This document shows, piece after piece, positions 43,496 to 52,899 of a stretch of DNA of 64,000 nt (within the stretch, counting starts at the first letter, position 1; every line of letters starts with the position of its first letter). Source of the stretch: an uncultured Atopobium sp. (GTDB taxonomy: Bacteria > Actinomycetota > Coriobacteriia > Coriobacteriales > Atopobiaceae). Made by a program: the position numbers and the translations under genes. Under the pieces are notes generated by a model. The model saw nothing but the letters and a program-made list of their open reading frames with translations, was not told the DNA's origin and made no database searches. The stretch is taken from assembly GCA_947090525.1 (NCBI GenBank), contig CAMUON010000001.1, forward strand, positions 558,001-622,000, read 5' to 3'.

Positions 43496-43697
43496 TTTGG
43501 GTGTAGGGTTTAGGTTTAAGCTTAACGTTTAAGTTTAACGTTAAGGTTTAGGCTTAATGTTCATGGTTTAAGGTTCAGGGTTTCAGGGTTAAGGTTTAAG
43601 GTTTAATCTTTAAGCTTTAAGGTTTCAACCCTCAACCCTCAACGTAAAGCTCTAAACCCTTAACCTTAACCTTAACCTTAACCTTAACCTTTAAAAC
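43496..43697. repeat. Telomere-like GGTTTA / CCTTAA tract with a strand-polarity switch
   Basis: About 200 bases directly after the smc stop codon consist of degenerate hexamers. From about 43496 to 43625 the plus strand is G-rich (AGGGTTTAGG, GGTTTAAGG, CAGGGTTAAGG). From about 43626 to 43692 it is C-rich (CAACCCTCAACCCTC), ending in five perfect CCTTAA units at 43658-43687. The halves are complementary and could form a long imperfect hairpin. Nothing codes here. Two further hairpins follow before ftsY: GCGGCTG/CAGCCGC at 43717-43735, and the palindrome TGCGGCCGCA near 43767 followed by a T-run. Together they would block read-through from smc. Confidence 0.95.
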
Positions 43698-43849
43698 TCT
43701 TCATTAGAGCGTATGTGCGGCTGCGCCTCAGCCGCCTGCTTCCACGTTTTTCGTTTATTTGCGCATCTGCGGCCGCATCTCCCTTTTTTACAGTAGTATA
43801 GAACGCGTACAGTTTTTGTATGACGACTTGCCAGTTTGGATGGTGTTGC

Positions 43850-44767
43850 ATGTTTAATTTTGCCGAAAAACTCAAAAAAGGCCTGGAAAAAACGCGTACT
43901 GCGCTCGATGAAATCTTTTATATGGGCGCTGAAGTCGATGATGATTTTTGGGATGATTTGGAAGATCGTCTTGTCATGGGGGATTGCGGAGCAGAACTTG
44001 CCGCGTCAATATCCGATGATTTGCACGAAATCGCAGCTCAAAATGGGTATACCTATGCGAAACAAATCAAACAAGCGCTTGCTGAGCGCTTGGCTAAAGA
44101 ATTTTATCCCAAGACGCACGATCCTTTTGAAGAAGCTCCAAGCTGCGTGGTTTTTGTTGGCATTAATGGTGCCGGGAAAACTACGACCGTTGGCAAGCTT
44201 GCAGCTCGCGCGCATGATGCTGGTAGAACGTGCTTAATCGGAAGTGCCGACACCTTTCGTGCTGCGGCTATTGAACAGCTCGACGTGTGGGCACAAGAAG
44301 CAGGAGTTGAAGTTGTATCCAAAACGCGCGGTGCAGACCCTGCGAGCGTCTGCTTCGAAGCGCTTGTGCGCGCAGAAGAAGCGTGCGCAGACCTTGTGCT
44401 CATCGATACTGCGGGGCGTTTGCACACCTCAAAAGATCTCATGAACGAGCTGGTAAAAGTGGTCACCACTTGCAGAAAGCGTAGTAGTATGCCGGTTAGC
44501 GTTATTTTGGTCATCGATGCTACTTGTGGCCAAAATGGCCTTGTTCAAGCAAAAGAATTTAATCGCGCGCTTGATCTCGACGGCATTATTCTTACCAAAC
44601 TCGACGGTACATCTAAAGGCGGCATTGCTGTCAGTATCTCTCACGAGCTTAAACTGCCCATTTATCGGGTAGGGGTCGGCGAGGGATTGGGTGATCTCGA
44701 TTCGTTTGATCCGCTTGATTTTGCGTGTGCTCTTGTGGGCGCAGAGAAAGGAGATTCTCGTGTTTAA
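43850..44767 (+). CDS. ftsY: Signal recognition particle receptor FtsY
   Basis: SRP receptor GTPase, 305 residues from the ATG at 43850. It lacks a long acidic A domain and starts at the N domain (FNFAEKLKKGLEKTRTAL), like minimal Gram-positive versions. GTPase motifs are G1 GINGAGKTTTVGKL near residue 105, the insertion-box DTFRAAAIEQLDVWA, G3 DTAGRL, G4 TKLDG and closing GVGEGLGDLDSFD. An ATG at 43820 would add ten residues without a better ribosome site. ffh overlaps its end by 8 bases, with no ylxM between as in many Firmicutes. Confidence 0.96.
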   Translation: MFNFAEKLKKGLEKTRTALDEIFYMGAEVDDDFWDDLEDRLVMGDCGAELAASISDDLHEIAAQNGYTYAKQIKQALAERLAKEFYPKTHDPFEEAPSCVVFVGINGAGKTTTVGKLAARAHDAGRTCLIGSADTFRAAAIEQLDVWAQEAGVEVVSKTRGADPASVCFEALVRAEEACADLVLIDTAGRLHTSKDLMNELVKVVTTCRKRSSMPVSVILVIDATCGQNGLVQAKEFNRALDLDGIILTKLDGTSKGGIAVSISHELKLPIYRVGVGEGLGDLDSFDPLDFACALVGAEKGDSRV

Positions 44768-46271
44768 TAATCTTTCTGAACGCTTGCAAGATAGCTTTGC
44801 AAAACTTTCAGGCAAAGGAAAACTCAGCGAAAATGATATTAGCCTTTGCATGCGCGAAATTCGCTTGGCTCTTTTGGAAGCAGACGTTAACTATCGCGTC
44901 GTGAAGGAATTTATCGCAGCATGTCGTGAAAAATGCAGCTCACACGAGGTACTCCAATCGCTCACACCTGCGCAAAGTGTCGTGGCCATCGTACTTGATG
45001 AGCTCACGGAGCTTTTGGGCACTCATAGCTCGGGTCTTACGCTTATTGGCAACAGAACACCTCATGTCATCATGCTCTGCGGTCTTCAGGGCTCGGGTAA
45101 AACAACTGCTGCGGCTAAGCTTGGCTATATGCTCAAAGAAAAAGGCCATGCGGTTTTGCTTGCCGCGTGCGATACGCATCGTCCGGCTGCAAAAGACCAG
45201 CTCAAAGCGCTTGGATCCGAAATTGGCGTCTCTGTCTATAGTTCAGATAGTAATGATGCGGTAGCGTGCGCAAAAGCTTCCATCAAAGCAGCTGTTGATG
45301 GACTGAAGGACGTTGTGATCGTCGATACGGCCGGGCGACTTCAGATCGACGAAGAGATGATGCAAGAGGCTATCGATATCAAACAGGCTGTCCGACCTGA
45401 GCAAATACTAATGGTTGTCGACGCTATGGGCGGCCAAGATATCGTAAATGTTGTTCAGGAATTTTCCTTGCGCCTCGATTTTGACGGCGTCATTATGAGT
45501 AAGCTCGATGGTGACGCCCGCGGCGGTGCTGCGCTTTCGGTGCGCAAAGTCACAGGTAAACCCATTAAATTTATCTCAACCGGAGAAAAACCATCCGCGC
45601 TTGAGGTCTTTCATCCCGATCGTATGGCCAAGCGTATTTTAGGCATGGGTGATGTGGTAGGCATTATCGAGCAGGCGCAGAAGGTCACGCAAAAAAGCGA
45701 TATTGAGAATGCTGAGCGCATGCTGCGCGAAGGTTTTACGATGAACGATATGCTCGCGCAGATGCAACAGATCACAAAAATGGGTGGCATCAAGAAGCTC
45801 CTTTCATCTCTTCCTGGAGGTGATCGCGCGCTTGCCCAAGGTGCCGATAGTTTTGGCGAAGAGCAGATCAAGCATATCGAAGCAATTATTTATTCCATGA
45901 CCGCGCGTGAGCGCCTGCAGCCCAAAACCATAAATGGCCAGCGTAGGCGCCGTATTGCACAAGGTAGCGGCCGTAGTGTACAAGAAGTCAATCAGCTCCT
46001 CAAGCAGTGGGGCGAGATGAACAAGATGATGGGGAAGATGCGCGCATTCGCTCAACCAGGCAATGGAAAGCCGGGCTTTGGCGGAAGGCGTGGGCTTCGT
46101 CAGATGAAAGACATGATGCGTTCAATGGGCATGGGTCCTGGTATGGGCGGTCCTGGTATGGGCGGTTTTGGTGGACCTGGTCTTGGGGGAGGCCTTGGTG
46201 GGCCTGGAGGCTTTGGCAGCGGTCTTGGCGGCAATCCTTTTGGATCTGGCTTTGGGAAGAAAAAGTTTTAG
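44760..46271 (+). CDS. ffh: Signal recognition particle protein Ffh
   Basis: The GTPase and RNA-binding subunit of SRP, 503 residues. It starts at a GTG at 44760 (V)FNNLSERLQDSF, with AAAGGAG 6 bases before, so it begins inside the last codons of ftsY and overlaps its stop by 8 bases. Motifs are G1 GLQGSGKTTAAAKL, DTHRPAAKDQLKAL, G3 DTAGRL and G4 SKLDGDARGGAALS. The C-terminal Met-rich M domain binds 4.5S RNA (RERLQPKTINGQRRRRIAQG). The tail after about residue 455 is an unusual Gly/Met/Pro-rich stretch (GMGPGMGGPGMGGFGG) ending in GKKKF. ffs was not recognised in the window. Confidence 0.97.
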   Translation: MFNNLSERLQDSFAKLSGKGKLSENDISLCMREIRLALLEADVNYRVVKEFIAACREKCSSHEVLQSLTPAQSVVAIVLDELTELLGTHSSGLTLIGNRTPHVIMLCGLQGSGKTTAAAKLGYMLKEKGHAVLLAACDTHRPAAKDQLKALGSEIGVSVYSSDSNDAVACAKASIKAAVDGLKDVVIVDTAGRLQIDEEMMQEAIDIKQAVRPEQILMVVDAMGGQDIVNVVQEFSLRLDFDGVIMSKLDGDARGGAALSVRKVTGKPIKFISTGEKPSALEVFHPDRMAKRILGMGDVVGIIEQAQKVTQKSDIENAERMLREGFTMNDMLAQMQQITKMGGIKKLLSSLPGGDRALAQGADSFGEEQIKHIEAIIYSMTARERLQPKTINGQRRRRIAQGSGRSVQEVNQLLKQWGEMNKMMGKMRAFAQPGNGKPGFGGRRGLRQMKDMMRSMGMGPGMGGPGMGGFGGPGLGGGLGGPGGFGSGLGGNPFGSGFGKKKF

Positions 46272-46394
46272 TCGGATGTTGATGTTGCGGGCATGTGTGC
46301 GGCCTTCTACATGTTTTGCATGAGTTTTGCATGAGCTTCTTGAAGGACATACAGCTTGTACGCATCTCCATATTCCCAGCTAGAAGGTTTATTC

Positions 46395-47225
46395 ATGAAT
46401 TTCATACCAATTTATGATCTTTCCGATGCTCGCGTGCGTCCCTATTGTCATCTGAGCAATCGTCAGCTCAGGAGTAGCGTATATGGCGATTGTAGCCTTT
46501 CTATCTGCGAGAGTTTGCTGGTTATTCGCGAGGCTTTTGCGCGGGGTGTGAACGTTCAATCGCTTTTGATTTCGGACAACCATGTTCAAACAATTGCTCG
46601 TGATTTGCCTTGTCTTTGTGAGCGGGACCTTCCTATTTTTGTTGCATCTGCCGAGCTCTTGTCTAGTATTGCCGGATTTTCGGTTACGCGCGGTTATTTT
46701 GCCTGCGTAAAGCGGCCTTCTTGGACGCCGCTTTCAACAAATGCGCTTCGTGATGTCAAGACGCTTTGCGTTCTCGAAAATTTCCGCGATGTGTCTAATG
46801 TTGGAGCTACGATTCGAAACGCCCTAGCGCTTGGTGTCGATGCCATGCTTTTGTCCCCTGAATGTGCTGATCCTTTTTCGAGACGAAGTATTCGCACGTC
46901 AATGGGTACTGTGTTTGGGATGCCTATATTTCAAGCGCCTGCGCCCTGGCCAGCGGCCTCACTGGAATGTTTGAAAGCGGCGGGATTTTATCTGCTTGCT
47001 ATGGCGCTGCAGAAAGGCGCGCTTCCCCTCAATGAGCTGCAGATTGGGAAGGAGCAGAAGCTTGCGCTGTTCTTTGGAAATGAAGGCACTGGCTTAAGCG
47101 CTGCTGTTCTTGATGCAGTAGATGCGTGCTGCATTATTCCTATGGACACGTGCGTTGATTCGCTTAATGTAGCTGCGAGTACAGCAATAAGTTTTTGGGA
47201 GTTACGCTGCGCACGCAGCCGCTGA
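46395..47225 (+). CDS. SpoU (TrmH)-family RNA 2'-O-ribose methyltransferase
   Basis: A 276-residue SPOUT-class methyltransferase with an N-terminal substrate-binding domain and the three C-terminal SpoU motifs: ENFRDVSNVGATIRNALALG, LFFGNEGTGLSAAVLDA and IPMDTCVDSLNVAASTAISF. The last two build the trefoil-knot SAM site. It probably methylates a ribose in rRNA or tRNA, but the target cannot be told from sequence. The ATG at 46395 is preferred over 46356 because it follows AAGGT and matches homologues (FIPIYDLSDARVRPYCHLSN). It is convergent with ftsH. Confidence 0.88.
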   Translation: MNFIPIYDLSDARVRPYCHLSNRQLRSSVYGDCSLSICESLLVIREAFARGVNVQSLLISDNHVQTIARDLPCLCERDLPIFVASAELLSSIAGFSVTRGYFACVKRPSWTPLSTNALRDVKTLCVLENFRDVSNVGATIRNALALGVDAMLLSPECADPFSRRSIRTSMGTVFGMPIFQAPAPWPAASLECLKAAGFYLLAMALQKGALPLNELQIGKEQKLALFFGNEGTGLSAAVLDAVDACCIIPMDTCVDSLNVAASTAISFWELRCARSR

Positions 47226-47244
47226 AAAGCCTGTTTGACCTCCT

Positions 47245-47318
47245 ACGCGAACGAGGAGGATGTTTTGTGGTAGACCGTTATATCTTCGGTCTATCCACAA
47301 AACATGCCGTGTGAGCGT
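47245..47318. repeat. Dispersed hairpin element, copy B
   Basis: The reverse complement of the sequence at 28938-29012, nearly identical over about 74 bases. The shared core is GGATGTTTTGTGG, a short loop region, and CCACAAAACAT. Differences are one base in the loop and small changes at one flank. It lies between the convergent SpoU-family gene and ftsH, starting about 20 bases after the former's stop codon. It again lacks a U-run. Two copies placed at two convergent gene junctions point to a mobile or replicating extragenic palindrome. Confidence 0.9.
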
Positions 47319-47344
47319 AAGAGAATTTACACAATTACGTGCGG

Positions 47345-49261
47345 TTAGTCGTTTGTGGGCGCAAAACCATCTTTTTTGTTGAGAATTGCCATAAACTCAT
47401 CACCTGTAATCGTTTCTTTGAGCTGCAGGTAGCGCGCAATTTCGTGAAGCTTAAACTTATGCTCTTCAAGCGTCTTACGTGCTGTTTCATGAGCTTCGCG
47501 GATGAGGTCTTGTATCTCTTTATCGATTTGCTGCGCGGTACCTTCAGAGCAGGTGAGCTCAAGGCCACCTCCGAGATATTTATTACGCTGATCACCCAGG
47601 CAGACCATGCCAAAGTTTTCGCTCATACCAAGCTGCGTAACCATCGCGCGTGCAATCTTCGTTGCCTTCTCAATATCATCGGCAGCACCCGAGGACATGT
47701 GTCCAAAGATGAGCTCTTCTGCCACACGCCCACCGCAGAGCACTGCGAGACGTTGCTTGTATTCTTCTTTTGTGGTGAGGTAGCGTTCGTCTTCCTCCGC
47801 TTGCATCGTAAAGCCCAAAGCACCAGAGGTACGCGGAATAATCGTGATTTTGGAAACAGGGGAGCGTCCATTTTGAACAGCTGCGACGATAGCGTGCCCC
47901 GTCTCGTGATAGGATACAACTTTGCGTTCATGCTCGCTGAGCACGGCAGACTTCTTCTTTTCGCCTGCGACAACGACATCTACCGACTCTTCGATATCGC
48001 TTTGGCATACACGATTTCTGCCCATGCGTACCGCACGAAGCGCTGCTTCGTTGATCATATTTGCCAGGTCTGCACCCGATGTACCAGGTGTTTGGCGCGC
48101 AACTTGCGCAAAATCGATATTGGGCTCCATTTTAACGTCGTTTGCATGAAGCTTCAAAATCGCCTCGCGACCTGCAAGATCAGGAAGTTCCACAGGGATT
48201 CGCCTATCAAAACGACCCGGGCGAAGAAGCGCCAGATCGAGCGTTTCGGGCCGGTTGGTAGCAGCCAATACGACGATACCTTCGTGATTGTCGAAGCCGT
48301 CCATCTCAGCTAAGAGCTGGTTGAGGGTTTGTTCGCGCTCGTCGTTCGAATTGATGCTCGCTCCACGTTTTTTGCCCACCGTATCGAGCTCGTCGATAAA
48401 GATAATGCAGGGCGCTTTTTCTTTTGCCTGCTTAAAGAGGTCGCGCACCTTTGCGGCACCGCGTCCTACAAACATTTCAACAAATTCAGAACCCGAAATT
48501 TGGAAGAAGCATACATTTGCTTCTCCAGCTACCGCCTTTGCAAGGAGCGTCTTTCCGGTACCCGGAGGGCCTACGAGAAGCGCTCCTTTGGGGCAACGCG
48601 CACCAATTTGCGCATATTTCTTGGGATTATCGAGAAAGCTAACGATTTCGCGCAAAGAGTCTTTGGCTTCATCTTGGCCGGCGACGTCCTTAAACGTAAC
48701 GCCGGTTTCCTGGCCTTTTACTTCTTTTGCGTTGGATTTGCCAAAGCCTTTGCCAAGGCCTCCAAATCCACCGAATCCGCCAAAGCCGCCGCCAAAATTC
48801 ATGGAAGGATTATCATCTCCCATTTGCTTTTTGATACGACGGTTGATGAGCCAAGCCCCTCCAAAAATGATGATGAAGGGCGCCAAATTGATGAGCAGCC
48901 ACAGCCACAAATCTTTGTTGCTATCGGGGAAGCTTGCTGAAAAATCGACACCCTTATCTTTGAGGGTCTCAACGAGCTTTGTGTCGTTGGGGAACTGTGT
49001 CGTCTCATAATTCTTTGCGTCAGCGCCTGTGCCTATCGTGTAGCGAATGGTTTTGTTGCCTGCATCAAGCTTTACTTTGCGGACATTTCCCTCATCAACT
49101 TGCTCGAGAAACTCGCTATAACTCGCGTTTTTGACTTGTTGCTGATCGAGATTGGGGCCCACGATGGTACGCGCAACATATACGCAGATGATCGCAATAA
49201 TTGCGTAGAGAATGAGCGATTGGCGTTTTTTCTGGTCGGTCATCCGTTTGTTTGCTTTCAT
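47345..49261 (-). CDS. ftsH: ATP-dependent zinc metalloprotease FtsH
   Basis: A membrane-anchored AAA+ protease, 638 residues. The ATG at 49261 is chosen because AAAGGAG lies upstream; the open frame runs 22 codons further. Two transmembrane segments are at about residues 15-34 and 118-139, with an external domain between. A Gly/Phe-rich linker ([19 protein letters not shown], about 156-174) follows TM2. The AAA domain has Walker A GPPGTGKT at 231-238, Walker [12 protein letters not shown] and the arginine-finger block RPGRFDRRI. The zinc motif is HETGH near residue 450, where most members have HEAGH. It degrades unfolded and short-lived membrane and cytosolic proteins. Confidence 0.97.
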   Translation of the reverse strand: MKANKRMTDQKKRQSLILYAIIAIICVYVARTIVGPNLDQQQVKNASYSEFLEQVDEGNVRKVKLDAGNKTIRYTIGTGADAKNYETTQFPNDTKLVETLKDKGVDFSASFPDSNKDLWLWLLINLAPFIIIFGGAWLINRRIKKQMGDDNPSMNFGGGFGGFGGFGGLGKGFGKSNAKEVKGQETGVTFKDVAGQDEAKDSLREIVSFLDNPKKYAQIGARCPKGALLVGPPGTGKTLLAKAVAGEANVCFFQISGSEFVEMFVGRGAAKVRDLFKQAKEKAPCIIFIDELDTVGKKRGASINSNDEREQTLNQLLAEMDGFDNHEGIVVLAATNRPETLDLALLRPGRFDRRIPVELPDLAGREAILKLHANDVKMEPNIDFAQVARQTPGTSGADLANMINEAALRAVRMGRNRVCQSDIEESVDVVVAGEKKKSAVLSEHERKVVSYHETGHAIVAAVQNGRSPVSKITIIPRTSGALGFTMQAEEDERYLTTKEEYKQRLAVLCGGRVAEELIFGHMSSGAADDIEKATKIARAMVTQLGMSENFGMVCLGDQRNKYLGGGLELTCSEGTAQQIDKEIQDLIREAHETARKTLEEHKFKLHEIARYLQLKETITGDEFMAILNKKDGFAPTND

Positions 49262-49327
49262 AGAGTAAAACTCCTTTGGGTACTTTGTCCTTGAGAGCGT
49301 GTTATGGGGACGTACTGTCTTGACCAC

Positions 49328-49404
49328 GTGAGCTATGAGCTGCGTCGAGCTATGTGAGCTATGAGCTGCGTCGAGCTATGTGAGCTATGAGCTGCGTCGA
49401 GCTA
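49328..49404. repeat. 26-bp unit repeated three times upstream of ftsH
   Basis: Three copies of a 26-base unit, GTGAGCTATGAGCTGCGTCG plus GAGCTAT-type ending, run from 49328 to 49404. The first two copies are identical and the third differs only at its end. It begins 66 bases upstream of the ftsH start codon, where promoter elements might be expected. There are no spacers, so it is not a CRISPR array. Confidence 0.9.
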
Positions 49405-49961
49405 GCTTAGCCACGTGAACTATCTTGATTTTTGAGGTACGCGTTCTTGTCTTTATATAGTACGGTATTTTGCGCAAATTTTTCTCGCTTGGACGTAATT
49501 ACACTTAAAAACGAGAGAAATTCTGCGCGCCCCACACAGTACTTGGCATTATGAGCGGGGATGAGTGAGACGCGCAGCTCATCTTCTTCTTGTGTATAAA
49601 ATGAATAAAAGATACAAATTATCGTATAGCTATATTGAGCAAAAAATTCAGATATCTTTAGCCCCAACGCTGCTAGTTAGCTATAATCATGGAAAGCTTA
49701 TGATGCATGCGTGCAAAACCGCAGGAAATCATAGCTATTCTTGCGTTTTACGACCGCTTAATAAAAAACTCCTACCGTTAACCGATAACTAAGAATTTAC
49801 AGGCGCCAAGAGATTTTATTGGATATACTAACCATAGTACACACAACTTGTGTGTTGGCAGTTTGTCTGAGTCGTTTGTGTTCGCGCTCTTCGCGTGTAG
49901 ACATTGCATGCATAGCTGCACGATCGCTTGCGAATGTCAGACATTGAACACAGGAGGCATC
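49405..49961. other. AT-rich regulatory spacer between ftsH and arcA
   Basis: Together with the repeats before it this makes a 700-base gene-free region between divergent ftsH and arcA. It is noticeably AT-richer than the coding regions. It contains a TATAAT at 49682-49687 facing arcA, without a good -35 box at the normal distance. Small frames exist but show no family resemblance. The long arcA leader (up to about 275 bases) is a natural place for control by arginine or redox state, but I could not identify operators. Confidence 0.5.
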
Positions 49962-51209
49962 ATGGCTAACGGGCTCTACGTCCACAGCGAGATTGGTACT
50001 CTGAAAAAAGTATTGCTGCACCGTCCAGGAGAAGAGCTTCTCAATCTTCCCCCAGATGAACTCGGTCGTTTGCTTTTCGACGATGTACCCTTCTTGGAGG
50101 TCGCTCAAGCGGAGCACGATCGCTTTGCTGAGATTTTGCGTGAGCAAGGCGTTGAGGTGTTATATCTCGAGAAACTAGTTGCACAGGCTCTTGATGCAGC
50201 TGGTTCTAGAGAGGAGTTTACTAATCAATGGCTCGACGAGTCTGGTCTTCACGGGACTCATGTACGCGCATCTATTAAAGAATTCATGGACTCCATCACA
50301 GACACCCAAGAATTTGTAGAGAAATGTATCGCAGGTATTCGCAAGACCGAAATCAAGCTTCCCGAGAAGTCAAACAATCTCTTGTCTGACATGGTTGATA
50401 GCAAAACTTCCGATTCAGATCTTCTTATCGATCCCATGCCCAATACTTATTTCACGCGCGACCCATTTGCGATTGTGGGCAAGGGTGTAAATCTCAACCG
50501 CATGTTCTCGATTACGCGTAATCGTGAGACGATTTTTGGTAAATATATCTTCCGCGATCACCCCGACTACAACGATGCTCCTTTGTGGTATCGTCGTGAT
50601 GCTGCGTATCACACCGAGGGCGGAGATGTTCTCAATCTGAACGCACACACGATTGCAGTAGGTATTTCTCAGCGCACGCAAGCTTCTGCCATCGATTGCA
50701 TGGCTCAGCACATGTTCTGGGATAAAGCAGATGAATGCGAGATCGATACGATTTACGCATTTAATATCCCGGTTTCTCGTGCATTCATGCACCTTGACAC
50801 TGTCTTTACTCAAATCGATGTTGATAAGTTCACCATTCACCCGGGCATCATGGGTACGCTCCAGGTCTTTAAGCTCACCCGCGGCGCTCATCCTGGTGAG
50901 ATTCACATCGAAGAGATGAATGACACGCTTGAGCACGTGCTTGAAAAAGCACTTGGTCTCGATCAAGTTCAGCTCATCAAGTGCGGTGCTGGCGATCCTG
51001 TTGCTGCAGCACGCGAGCAATGGAACGATGGTTCCAACACGCTCACCGTGGCTCCGGGTAAGATTTGCGTCTACCAGCGCAATACCGTTACCAACGATGC
51101 GCTCTACAAGAATGGCCTTGAGCTTTTGGTTGTTCCTTCTGCTGAGCTTTCGCGCGGTCGTGGTGGTCCACGCTGCATGTCTATGCCATTTGAGCGCGTA
51201 GACCTTTAA
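49962..51209 (+). CDS. arcA: Arginine deiminase
   Basis: Hydrolyses L-arginine to citrulline and ammonia, the first step of the arginine deiminase pathway, 415 residues. Substrate and catalytic motifs are PMPNTYFTRDPF, YHTEGGDVLNLN, the HLDTVFT motif with catalytic His, and near the C-terminus GGPRCMSMPFERVDL with nucleophile Cys405. AGGAGG lies 4 bases before the ATG at 49962; the upstream extension of the frame is non-coding. arcB follows after 69 bases containing a hairpin. Confidence 0.98.
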   Translation: MANGLYVHSEIGTLKKVLLHRPGEELLNLPPDELGRLLFDDVPFLEVAQAEHDRFAEILREQGVEVLYLEKLVAQALDAAGSREEFTNQWLDESGLHGTHVRASIKEFMDSITDTQEFVEKCIAGIRKTEIKLPEKSNNLLSDMVDSKTSDSDLLIDPMPNTYFTRDPFAIVGKGVNLNRMFSITRNRETIFGKYIFRDHPDYNDAPLWYRRDAAYHTEGGDVLNLNAHTIAVGISQRTQASAIDCMAQHMFWDKADECEIDTIYAFNIPVSRAFMHLDTVFTQIDVDKFTIHPGIMGTLQVFKLTRGAHPGEIHIEEMNDTLEHVLEKALGLDQVQLIKCGAGDPVAAAREQWNDGSNTLTVAPGKICVYQRNTVTNDALYKNGLELLVVPSAELSRGRGGPRCMSMPFERVDL

Positions 51210-51219
51210 TGTGTTGTCA

Positions 51220-51249
51220 ACAATCGGGGGCTTTGCGCTCCCGATTGTT
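51220..51249 (+). promoter_or_regulatory. Intercistronic hairpin between arcA and arcB
   Basis: AACAATCGG pairs with CCGATTGTT around a 12-nt loop 10 bases after the arcA stop codon. Only TTTG follows, so read-through is likely. It may be a 3' stabilising structure that sets different mRNA levels for the two genes. Confidence 0.55.
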
Positions 51250-51278
51250 TGTAGTTGTTGTATATGAAAGGACATCTT

Positions 51279-52271
51279 ATGGGTGTAAATTTACGTGGTC
51301 GTAACTTCCTCAAGCTTCTTGATTTTTCTACCGAAGAGATCAACTACCTCATCGATCTCTCTGCTGAATTCAAGCGTATGAAGCTTGCAGGTGTTCCTCA
51401 CCGCTATCTCGAAGGCAAGAACATCGTCCTTCTCTTCGAGAAAACCTCTACTCGTACCCGCTGCGCATTTGAAGTAGGCGGCATGGACCTTGGTATGGGC
51501 GTCACCTATCTTGAACCCGGTTCTTCTCAGATGGGCAAGAAAGAGTCCATCGAAGACACCGCGCGCGTTTTGGGACGTATGTATGACGGTATTGAGTACC
51601 GCGGCTTTGCTCAGGAAAAGGTAGAGTGCCTCGCAGAAAATGCAGGAGTACCTGTATGGAACGGCCTTACCACCGAATTTCACCCCACGCAAATGATCGC
51701 AGATATGCTTACGATCAAAGAAAACTTTGGCCACCTCAAGGGCCTCAATTTCACCTTTATGGGAGATGCGGGCAATAACGTCGGCAATTCCCTCATGGTT
51801 GCATGCGCAAAGCTTGGTCTTAACTTCTGCGCTTGCGGTCCAAAAGAGCAAATGCCTCATGCTGACCTTGTTGAAACATGCAAACAGATTGCAGCTGAGC
51901 ACGGCTCCACCATCACGCTTACCGAAGATGTGCACGAAGGCACCAAGAATGCAGATGTCATCTATACCGACATCTGGGTCTCGATGGGTGAGCCCGATAG
52001 CATTTGGGCAACGCGTATTAAGCTCCTTGAGCCCTACCGTGTCACCAAGGAAGTTATGGCAAATGCTGCAGATGACGCAATCTTTATGCACTGCCTGCCT
52101 TCCTTCCACGACACCAACACCACAATCGGTGCTGAGATCGCTGAGAAATTCGGCGTCAAGGAAATGGAAGTTGCTGACGAAGTATTCGAGTCCAAGCAGT
52201 CCAAGGTCTTCGACGAGGCTGAGAACCGCATGCACACCATCAAGGCGGTTATGTACGCAACGCTTAAGTAG
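51279..52271 (+). CDS. arcB: Ornithine carbamoyltransferase, catabolic
   Basis: Phosphorolyses citrulline to ornithine and carbamoyl phosphate in the arginine deiminase pathway, 330 residues. The carbamoyl-phosphate motif STRTRCAFE is at residues 57-65, HPTQ is near 136, and HCLP near 270 carries the ornithine-side cysteine. [14 protein letters not shown] is the family hinge motif. GAAAGGA precedes the ATG at 51279; a TTG at 51255 is not needed. The anabolic ArgF and catabolic ArcB cannot be separated by motifs; linkage to arcA argues for ArcB. The arcC carbamate kinase gene, needed to gain ATP, is not in this window. Confidence 0.96.
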   Translation: MGVNLRGRNFLKLLDFSTEEINYLIDLSAEFKRMKLAGVPHRYLEGKNIVLLFEKTSTRTRCAFEVGGMDLGMGVTYLEPGSSQMGKKESIEDTARVLGRMYDGIEYRGFAQEKVECLAENAGVPVWNGLTTEFHPTQMIADMLTIKENFGHLKGLNFTFMGDAGNNVGNSLMVACAKLGLNFCACGPKEQMPHADLVETCKQIAAEHGSTITLTEDVHEGTKNADVIYTDIWVSMGEPDSIWATRIKLLEPYRVTKEVMANAADDAIFMHCLPSFHDTNTTIGAEIAEKFGVKEMEVADEVFESKQSKVFDEAENRMHTIKAVMYATLK

Positions 52272-52365
52272 CTTGCAGGTAGCTTGCAGCTGCTAGCTCG
52301 CGGCTGAAGGCTCGCGCGTAATGCGCGAAAAACCGCAGATATACTTTGTGTTATCCCATGTCACC

Positions 52366-52398
52366 AAAGCTCTTCGGATCTTTTCGGAGAGCTTTTTT
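52366..52398 (+). terminator. Intrinsic terminator after arcB
   Basis: AAAGCTCT pairs with AGAGCTTT around a 14-nt loop and runs into six T residues. It is about 95 bases past the arcB stop codon and separates arcAB from the antiporter gene, which therefore has its own promoter. Confidence 0.75.
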
Positions 52399-52899
52399 CT
52401 GCGCATTTTGCTTGGGTGTCTCTCGTTTCTTTTTCGCGCTTTTGTTTCCAATCCATATCAACCCGAGGTCAGCGGATATATTTTTGACCGTTTGCGGTAA
52501 TTTGAGCGTGAATTTTTCTATGAGTAAAATCGCCAAAAGATTGCATAAAAATCAATTCCTATTCTTTTTTTGAAGCGTGTATAGCTTGTGGGCAAAACGT
52601 TGGCATATTGTGATGAGAATTCCTATTATCTATCAAAAACAGCTATAAACCTGCGCGTTTAGAAATGGTTGTACAAGGCTACACTCGATCACTTCGCTAT
52701 AAAAAGATCAGCATTTCATCACATAAATACTATAAATATACATTTCCGTTCACCGACATTTTGCATAAGTTCAGCCGAAATATCGTTTTTTTGACCTTGG
52801 AAATGCGCGGAATGCGCTAAACTATAAGAAGTATTCTCTACAGCACGGTTGCTCTAGACAATACTCAAACTGTATTTCTGTGATGAAAGGAGTTGCGAA
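52399..52899. other. AT-rich leader of the antiporter gene
   Basis: About 500 gene-free bases, AT-rich in comparison with the neighbours. TTGACC at 52791-52796 could be a -35 box, but the best -10 candidates (TAAACT at 52818 and TATAAG at 52823) are spaced 21 and 26 bases away, so this is only a weak prediction. GAAAGGAG precedes the CDS. Confidence 0.45.

Noticed and set aside
43496..43697. A true chromosome end (telomere)
   Set aside because: The expected syntenic genes smc and ftsY continue on both sides, so the tract is internal.
49328..49404. CRISPR-like array
   Set aside because: The 26-base units are directly adjacent with no spacers, and no cas genes are present.
49407..49667. 86-codon minus-strand frame in the ftsH-arcA spacer
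   Set aside because: No ribosome site, no family resemblance, and the region is AT-rich with repeats, as expected for regulatory DNA.
51291..52235. 314-codon minus-strand frame opposite arcB
   Set aside because: arcB motifs are intact; the antisense translation has no recognisable features.
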